This document shows, piece by piece, positions 59,255 through 64,000 of a stretch of DNA of 64,000 nucleotides. The translations under genes and the position numbers were made by a program. The notes beneath the pieces were generated by a model that was not told the origin of the DNA, did not search any database, and worked only from the letters and a program-made list of their open reading frames with translations. How positions within the stretch are numbered: position 1 is the first letter of the stretch; the number at the start of each line of letters is the position of its first letter. Source of the stretch: Tessaracoccus lapidicaptus (GTDB lineage Bacteria > Actinomycetota > Actinomycetes > Propionibacteriales > Propionibacteriaceae); contig NZ_MBQD01000004.1 of assembly GCF_001693815.1 (NCBI RefSeq), positions 1 through 64,000 of the forward strand, given 5' to 3'.

Positions 59255-61516
59255 ATGAGCCACCCCGTCAACGCCTTCGTCACCCTGCGGTCCGAGGGGG
59301 TCGGCGTCGTCGTCGACCTCGCAGCCGGCCGCCTCCCCGCGCTCCTCCACTGGGGCGCGGACCCCGGCGAGCTCACCCTCGACGACGTCGCCACCCTCGC
59401 GCTCACCGCCGTGATGCCCGCGGCGCCCAGCATGGTCGACGACCCCACTCGGCTGGCCATCCTCCCCGAGCACTGGGCCGGCTGGGTCGGCCGTCCCGGC
59501 CTCAGCGGCTCGCGGCCCGACGGCTCGGCGTGGTCGCCACGGTTCGTCACGCACACCCTCCTCATCGACGGTGAGCCACGCGAGGCGTCCGACGAGGCCC
59601 CGTCGCTGATCGAGCTGGGCACGGGCACCCTCACCGTCGTGGCCCGCGACGACGCGGCCGGCCTCGAGATCACCCTCACCCTCGAGCTCACCGCGGGCGG
59701 CGTGCTGCGCAGCCGGGCGGTGCTCGCCAACACCGGCGGCGACGACTACCGCGTCGACGATCTGATCCTCGCCTATCCCGTCCCGACGGTCGCGTCCGAG
59801 CTCCAGGACCAGGCAGGCCGATGGGCCAAGGAGCGGGTGCCGCAGCGCCGCGCCTTCACGGTGGGCGCCCACGTCCGCGAAGGACGCAAGGGCCGCACCG
59901 GCGCCGACGCCGCGACCGTCCTGCACGCGGGTGTGCCCGGCTTCAGCTTCGCCGACGGCGAGGTGTGGGGCGTGCACGTCGGCTGGTCCGGCAACCACAC
60001 GCACCTCGCCGAGCGGAACTTCACCGGCGAGCAGGTCATCGGCGGCGGCGAACTCCTCCTCCCTGGCGAGGTGGTCCTCTCCCCGGGCGAGTCCTACACC
60101 AGCCCCTGGCTCTACGGCTCCTACGGCGTGGGCCTCGACGAGGTAGCCCGCCGGTTCCACCGCTACCTGAGGTCGCGGCCGCAGCACCCGTCGTCGGTGC
60201 GCCCCGTGACCATCAACGTCTGGGAGGCCGTCTACTTCGACCACTCGCTCGAGCCGCTGCTGGAACTCGCGGAGAAGGCCGCCGCCGTCGGCGTGGAGCG
60301 CTACGTGCTCGACGACGGCTGGTTCGGGGCCCGTCGCGACGACCACGCGGGTCTCGGCGACTGGGTGGTGTCCCGCGACGTCTGGCCCAACGGGCTCCAC
60401 CCGCTGGTCAACCGGGTCAAGGAACTCGGCATGCAGTTCGGCCTGTGGTTCGAGCCCGAGATGGTCAACGAGGACTCCGACGTCGCCCGCGCGCATCCCG
60501 AGTGGATCATGGCGACCGGCGGCCGGACCCCCGTCGAGACGCGGTTCCAGCAGGTGATCAACCTCGGCATCCCCGAGTGCTACGCCCACATCCGCGACCA
60601 GATCTTCGCGATGCTGGCCGAGTACGACATCAGCTACATCAAGTGGGACCACAACCGTGACCTCATCGACGCCGGCACCCACCCGCTGGGACGGGCCGGG
60701 GTGCACGCCCAGACTGAGGCGGTGTACCGGTTGATCGACGAGATCAAGGCGGCCCATCCGGGGCTGGAGATCGAGTCGTGCTCGTCGGGCGGCGCCCGCG
60801 TGGACCTCGGGATCCTGCAGCGGACCGACCGCGTGTGGGTGTCGGACTGCATCGACCCGCTGGAGCGGCAGGACATGATGCGCTGGACGCAGCAGCTGCT
60901 GCCGCCGGAGATGCTGGGCTCGCACATCGCCTCGCTCACGTCGCACACCACCGGCCGGACCCACGAGCTGAACTTCCGGGCCGCGACTGCCCTGTTCGGG
61001 CACCTCGGCATCGAGTGGGATCTGCGCCAGGCCTCCGACGACGAACTCGCCGAGTTGGGTGAGTGGATCGCCTTCCACAAGGCGCACCGGGACCTCCTGC
61101 ACGGCGGTGACCTCGTGCGCCTCGACTTCCCCGACGAGTCGCTGACGGCCACGGGCGTCGTCGCCCTGGACCGTTCGCGGGCGATCTACTCGTATGCCGC
61201 GGTGTCGACCCACGTCACGAGCCTGCGAGGCCGGCTCCGGATGCCGGGGCTCGACCCGGCCCGCCGCTACCGCGTCTCGCCCGTCCTCGTCGGGCGGGTG
61301 CCGTCCGGCCTGCGGCCGCCGGCCTGGTGGGGCGTCAAGCGCGATATGGCCACCGAGACCGTCGACCTCACCCATGGACGACCGCCGAAGCTGGTTCCGG
61401 TGGCCGAGGAGGCCGGGGTCGTCCTGCCCGGAAGCCTGCTCGCCTCCGCGGGGCTCATGGAGGCGTCCGTGCACCCCGACCACGCGCTGATCTACCTCGT
61501 CGACGCCGTCGACTGA
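59255..61516 (+). CDS. GH36 alpha-galactosidase
   Basis: 753 residues, the normal length of bacterial tetrameric GH36 enzymes. An N-terminal beta-supersandwich leads to the barrel with VLDDGWFGARRDD, FGLWFEPEMVNEDSD, the nucleophile motif YIKWDHNRD (Asp465), ESCSSGGARVDLGIL and the acid/base segment VSDCIDPLERQ (Asp531), then a C-terminal beta domain. It hydrolyses alpha-1,6-galactosides such as melibiose and raffinose in the cytosol. CAGGAGGGA lies ahead of the ATG. It is divergent from the importer operon and followed by a LacI gene. Confidence 0.96.
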   Translation: MSHPVNAFVTLRSEGVGVVVDLAAGRLPALLHWGADPGELTLDDVATLALTAVMPAAPSMVDDPTRLAILPEHWAGWVGRPGLSGSRPDGSAWSPRFVTHTLLIDGEPREASDEAPSLIELGTGTLTVVARDDAAGLEITLTLELTAGGVLRSRAVLANTGGDDYRVDDLILAYPVPTVASELQDQAGRWAKERVPQRRAFTVGAHVREGRKGRTGADAATVLHAGVPGFSFADGEVWGVHVGWSGNHTHLAERNFTGEQVIGGGELLLPGEVVLSPGESYTSPWLYGSYGVGLDEVARRFHRYLRSRPQHPSSVRPVTINVWEAVYFDHSLEPLLELAEKAAAVGVERYVLDDGWFGARRDDHAGLGDWVVSRDVWPNGLHPLVNRVKELGMQFGLWFEPEMVNEDSDVARAHPEWIMATGGRTPVETRFQQVINLGIPECYAHIRDQIFAMLAEYDISYIKWDHNRDLIDAGTHPLGRAGVHAQTEAVYRLIDEIKAAHPGLEIESCSSGGARVDLGILQRTDRVWVSDCIDPLERQDMMRWTQQLLPPEMLGSHIASLTSHTTGRTHELNFRAATALFGHLGIEWDLRQASDDELAELGEWIAFHKAHRDLLHGGDLVRLDFPDESLTATGVVALDRSRAIYSYAAVSTHVTSLRGRLRMPGLDPARRYRVSPVLVGRVPSGLRPPAWWGVKRDMATETVDLTHGRPPKLVPVAEEAGVVLPGSLLASAGLMEASVHPDHALIYLVDAVD

Positions 61517-61577
61517 GGCGGTTTCGGCCGTCGCGGGCCGCGGCCCTAGGCTTGCCCACAGCTGTGAGGAGGAGAAT

Positions 61578-62585
61578 ATGTCGAGCGGAGCGGTGCGGAC
61601 GACACGCGGGGCGACCCGCGACGACGTCGCACGCCTCGCCGGCGTGAGCTCCGCCGTCGTCAGCTACGTGGTCAACAACGGGCCGAGGCCGGTGGCCGAG
61701 GCCACGCGCCAGCGGGTACTGGACGCCATCGACAAGCTGGGATACCGGCCCAACGCGGCGGCGCGGTCGCTCATCATGGGGCGCTCTGACCTCGTCGGGC
61801 TCGTGGTCCCGGACGTCCGCAACCCCTACTTCGCGGCGCTGGCGCAGGCGGTCGAGGTGGAGGCACGGGCTGCCGGGGTCAACCTCGTGTTGGCGCAGGG
61901 GTCGACGGGGCATCTCGCCGAGCTGGTGGAGTCGCTCAGCGGGCACCTGGTCGCGGGCATCATCACCGCGGCCGTGCCCGAGCCTGCCGCCGTCGAGGTG
62001 ATCCTGCGCAACAAGATCACGATGGTCCGGTTGAGCCTCGTCCCGCCGGACATCGACGCGACCTCCGTTCTGCCCGACTTCTACGAGGGCGGCCGGGAGG
62101 CGGTGCGGCACCTCATCGAGGTGCACGGGCACCGGCGGATCGCCCTGGTCGCCGGGTCGGACACCCCGGACAGCCACACCGTGGTCGACGATCGCGAGCG
62201 GGCCTGGCGCGACGTCCTCGCTGAGGAGGGGCTGCCGCGCGACGCCATCATCCGGGTCAACTGGTCCTCTGCCGGTGGCCGCCAGGCTGCGGAGCGTCTG
62301 GTCCGGGACTTCCCCGACTGCACGGCGGTGTTCGCCATGTCGGACCAGCAGGCCATCGGCCTGATCGCCGGCCTGCACGGACTCGGCCGGTCCGTCCCCG
62401 ACGACATCGCGATCACGTCCTTCGACGGTTCCCCGGAGGCCGAATTCACCATCCCACCGTTGACGACGGCGAGCGTCCCGATGGCCGCCATGGCGAAGGC
62501 GGCGGTCCGGCAGCTGCTCCACCCGGGCGGGAAGGGCCAGGTGTTCAAGCCCGAGCTGATCGTGCGAACGTCCTGCGGCTGCTGA
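61578..62585 (+). CDS. LacI family regulator of the alpha-galactoside genes
   Basis: 335 residues. The HTH is TRDDVARLAGVSSAVVSYVVNNGPRPVAEATRQRVLDAI; the effector domain includes LVGLVVPDVRNPYFAALAQAVEVEA, GHRRIALVAGSDTPDSH and ITSFDGSPEAEFTIPPLTT. GAGGAGGAGAAT precedes the ATG. It is 61 bp behind the GH36 gene on the same strand and is the best candidate to control both divergent alpha-galactoside transcripts. Confidence 0.92.
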   Translation: MSSGAVRTTRGATRDDVARLAGVSSAVVSYVVNNGPRPVAEATRQRVLDAIDKLGYRPNAAARSLIMGRSDLVGLVVPDVRNPYFAALAQAVEVEARAAGVNLVLAQGSTGHLAELVESLSGHLVAGIITAAVPEPAAVEVILRNKITMVRLSLVPPDIDATSVLPDFYEGGREAVRHLIEVHGHRRIALVAGSDTPDSHTVVDDRERAWRDVLAEEGLPRDAIIRVNWSSAGGRQAAERLVRDFPDCTAVFAMSDQQAIGLIAGLHGLGRSVPDDIAITSFDGSPEAEFTIPPLTTASVPMAAMAKAAVRQLLHPGGKGQVFKPELIVRTSCGC

Positions 62586-62626
62586 CCGGGACCAACGGAT
62601 CCGCGACCGAATCGGCGGCGTCGCCC

Positions 62627-62632
62627 TAGCCT
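62627..62632 (+). promoter_or_regulatory. Candidate -10 element (TAGCCT) of the P450 gene
   Basis: TAGCCT ends 6 nt before the ATG at 62639, as for other probable leaderless genes here. A GGAG lies in between, so a leadered start is also possible. Confidence 0.35.
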
Positions 62633-62638
62633 GGAGAC

Positions 62639-63835
62639 ATGAGCGCCGAGACCTCCTGTCGTCGCATCTCCGTCAAGCCCGGGGAGGCCGATTCACCCCG
62701 CGTCGAACGCGTCGACGGGGTGTGGCGGGTGCGCTCCACCGAAGCCGTCCGACAGATCCTGCGCGAACGCGACGCCACCGCGCAGGCCGGGTTCAACTCC
62801 GAGTCCATCCCCGAGGGGACCATGGCCGACGAGCCCATCCTCTTCATGGACGGGGAGCCGCACCGCCAGCAGCGCAGCAAGATCGCGCGCTACTTCGCGC
62901 CCAAGACGGTAGCTGCCCGCTACCGCGACCTCATGGAATCCCGCGCCGACGCTCTGGTGGCGGAGATGGTGGCAGACGGTCAGGCCCGGCTCGACGACGT
63001 GTCCCTGCGATACTCGACCGAGGTGGCCGCCCAGGTCATCGGGCTCACCGACTCGCGCATCGACCGCATGGCCCGCCGCCTGGAGCGCCTCTTCGACCAG
63101 CCGTCCTTCGACCCGGCCTCGTCTGAGCCCGAGGGTCGCGTCGCGAGCGCTGTGCGCCAGTTCCGCGGCAGCGTCCCCATGCTCTGGTTCTACCTGTGGG
63201 ACGTGCGGCCCGCCATCCGTGAGCGCCGCAAGGCGCCGCAGGAGGACGTCATCAGCCACCTCCTCAAGGAGGGCTACGGCATCCCCGCCATCCTCATCGA
63301 GTGCGTCACCTACGGCGCCGCGGGCATGGCGACCACCCGCGAGTTCATCTCGATGGCCACGCTGCACCTCCTGCGCGACGACGCGCTCCGCGCCCGCTAC
63401 GTCCAGGCGGACGAGCCCGAGCGTTATGCCATCCTCCACGAGATCCTGCGGCTGGAACCCATCGTCGGGCATCTCTACCGCCGCGCCCAGCGCGGGTTCA
63501 GCTTCACCGACGGCGGCCACACCTACACCGTCGAGCCGGGCGATCTGTTGGACCTGTTCATCCGCCAGGCCAACGCCGACCCGGCCACCGTCGGCGAGGC
63601 GCCGCTGGACCTGTGCCCCGCGCGGCCACTCCCCCGCGGCATCGGGCCCGAGGTGATGAGCTTCGGCGACGGCCCGCACAAGTGCCCCGGTAACGCCTTG
63701 GCGATTCAGGAGACCGACATTCTTCTGACAAGGCTGTTCGCCCACCGGGTGACGATGCTTCGCGAACCTCAGCTGGGGTGGGACGACATCATCTCCGGCT
63801 ACGCGCTGCGCGACGTCGCGGTCGCCGTCGGCTGA
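62639..63835 (+). CDS. Cytochrome P450
   Basis: 398 residues of a soluble bacterial P450. The heme loop is [12 protein letters not shown] with the thiolate Cys349; the K-helix ExxR is EILR; the I-helix reads [12 protein letters not shown], where the usual acid-Thr pair is replaced by an Ala-Thr-Thr run. The C-helix [14 protein letters not shown] (heme propionate contacts) is present. Substrate and redox partner cannot be told; no ferredoxin gene is adjacent. It follows the LacI gene but has its own probable promoter. Confidence 0.93.
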   Translation: MSAETSCRRISVKPGEADSPRVERVDGVWRVRSTEAVRQILRERDATAQAGFNSESIPEGTMADEPILFMDGEPHRQQRSKIARYFAPKTVAARYRDLMESRADALVAEMVADGQARLDDVSLRYSTEVAAQVIGLTDSRIDRMARRLERLFDQPSFDPASSEPEGRVASAVRQFRGSVPMLWFYLWDVRPAIRERRKAPQEDVISHLLKEGYGIPAILIECVTYGAAGMATTREFISMATLHLLRDDALRARYVQADEPERYAILHEILRLEPIVGHLYRRAQRGFSFTDGGHTYTVEPGDLLDLFIRQANADPATVGEAPLDLCPARPLPRGIGPEVMSFGDGPHKCPGNALAIQETDILLTRLFAHRVTMLREPQLGWDDIISGYALRDVAVAVG

Positions 63836-63845
63836 CCGGCACACC

Positions 63846-63851
63846 TACAGT
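63846..63851 (+). promoter_or_regulatory. Candidate -10 element (TACAGT) of the glutathione peroxidase gene
   Basis: TACAGT ends 6 nt before the TTG at 63858, which supports that TTG as a leaderless start. Confidence 0.4.
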
Positions 63852-63857
63852 TGGCTC

Positions 63858-64000
63858 TTGACTACCCTCTACGAATTCTCCGCGTCCACCCTCTCCGGCC
63901 GGGAGCAGTCGCTGTCCGAGTATCGGGGCAAGCTCGTCCTTGTGGTGAACACGGCCTCCAAGTGCGGCTTCACCCCGCAGTTCGCCGGTCTGGAGAAGCT
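63858..64000 (+). CDS. Glutathione peroxidase family protein, 5' part
   Basis: The first 47 residues of a gene cut by the window edge: [46 protein letters not shown]. The Cys in [11 protein letters not shown] is the peroxidatic residue of the glutathione/thioredoxin peroxidase family (cysteine type). In actinobacteria such enzymes usually take electrons from thioredoxin or mycothiol systems. The TTG start is supported by conserved residues beginning right after it and by a -10-like box 6 nt upstream. Confidence 0.85.
   Translation, partial: MTTLYEFSASTLSGREQSLSEYRGKLVLVVNTASKCGFTPQFAGLEK

Overview
High-GC (about 70%) actinobacterial chromosome segment. GTG and TTG starts, ATGA/GTGA gene overlaps, a GTP-type PEP carboxykinase divergent from a RamB-like regulator, and an LCP protein all point to Actinomycetota; I would guess the Propionibacteriaceae, but the sequence cannot prove this. 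No rRNA, tRNA, CRISPR array, integrase or transposase is visible, so this looks like ordinary chromosome rich in catabolic operons. Layout: 1-6.2 kb holds two Pro/Ser/Thr-rich cell-surface proteins, a KDPG-aldolase-like protein lacking the Schiff-base lysine, an MFS transporter, a VanZ-like/LCP cell-envelope pair and a DUF2231-cytochrome b5 fusion. 6.2-11 kb holds a small redox operon (membrane protein, thioredoxin, DUF302), a small secreted protein, a glycosidase-like TIM barrel and an MFS exporter; two promoters here carry CsoR/CstR-like C-tract/G-tract palindromes. 11.2-21.4 kb is housekeeping and regulation: soluble Ser/Thr kinase, HIT hydrolase, exonuclease III, a TetR/MMPL efflux operon with a nested palindromic operator, pckG, the RamB-like regulator and small membrane proteins. 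From 21.5 kb the window becomes a carbohydrate archipelago of four regulated units. (1) 21.5-27.5 kb: LacI, Lpl-type ABC importer, GH32 beta-fructosidase (fructan use). (2) 29.9-39.1 kb: LacI divergent from a GH42 beta-galactosidase, binding protein, MalF/MalG permeases and a secreted GH53 endo-galactanase (a gan-type galactan operon). (3) 39.2-48.2 kb: a sialic-acid operon with a peptide-type ABC importer (one subunit a permease-ATPase fusion), nanA, nanK and nanE, divergent from a FadR-type GntR regulator. (4) 53.9-62.6 kb: an alpha-galactoside unit with binding protein, two permeases, a clan GH-D glycosidase, a divergent GH36 alpha-galactosidase and a LacI regulator. None of the three CUT1-type importers (units 1, 2, 4) has its own ATPase, so a shared MsmK/MsiK-type ATPase elsewhere is implied. 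Between units 3 and 4 lies a SipW-like signal peptidase operon with two exported substrates sharing one signal motif, beside a large LuxR-type regulator with a degenerate NTPase region. The window ends with a cytochrome P450 and the start of a glutathione peroxidase. Non-coding structure worth attention: a mirrored 31-bp periodic repeat at 27511-27711, two long inverted repeats flanking the GH36-like gene, tandem operators in the sugar promoters, and repeated -10 hexamers only 6-7 nt ahead of start codons, suggesting widespread leaderless mRNAs.
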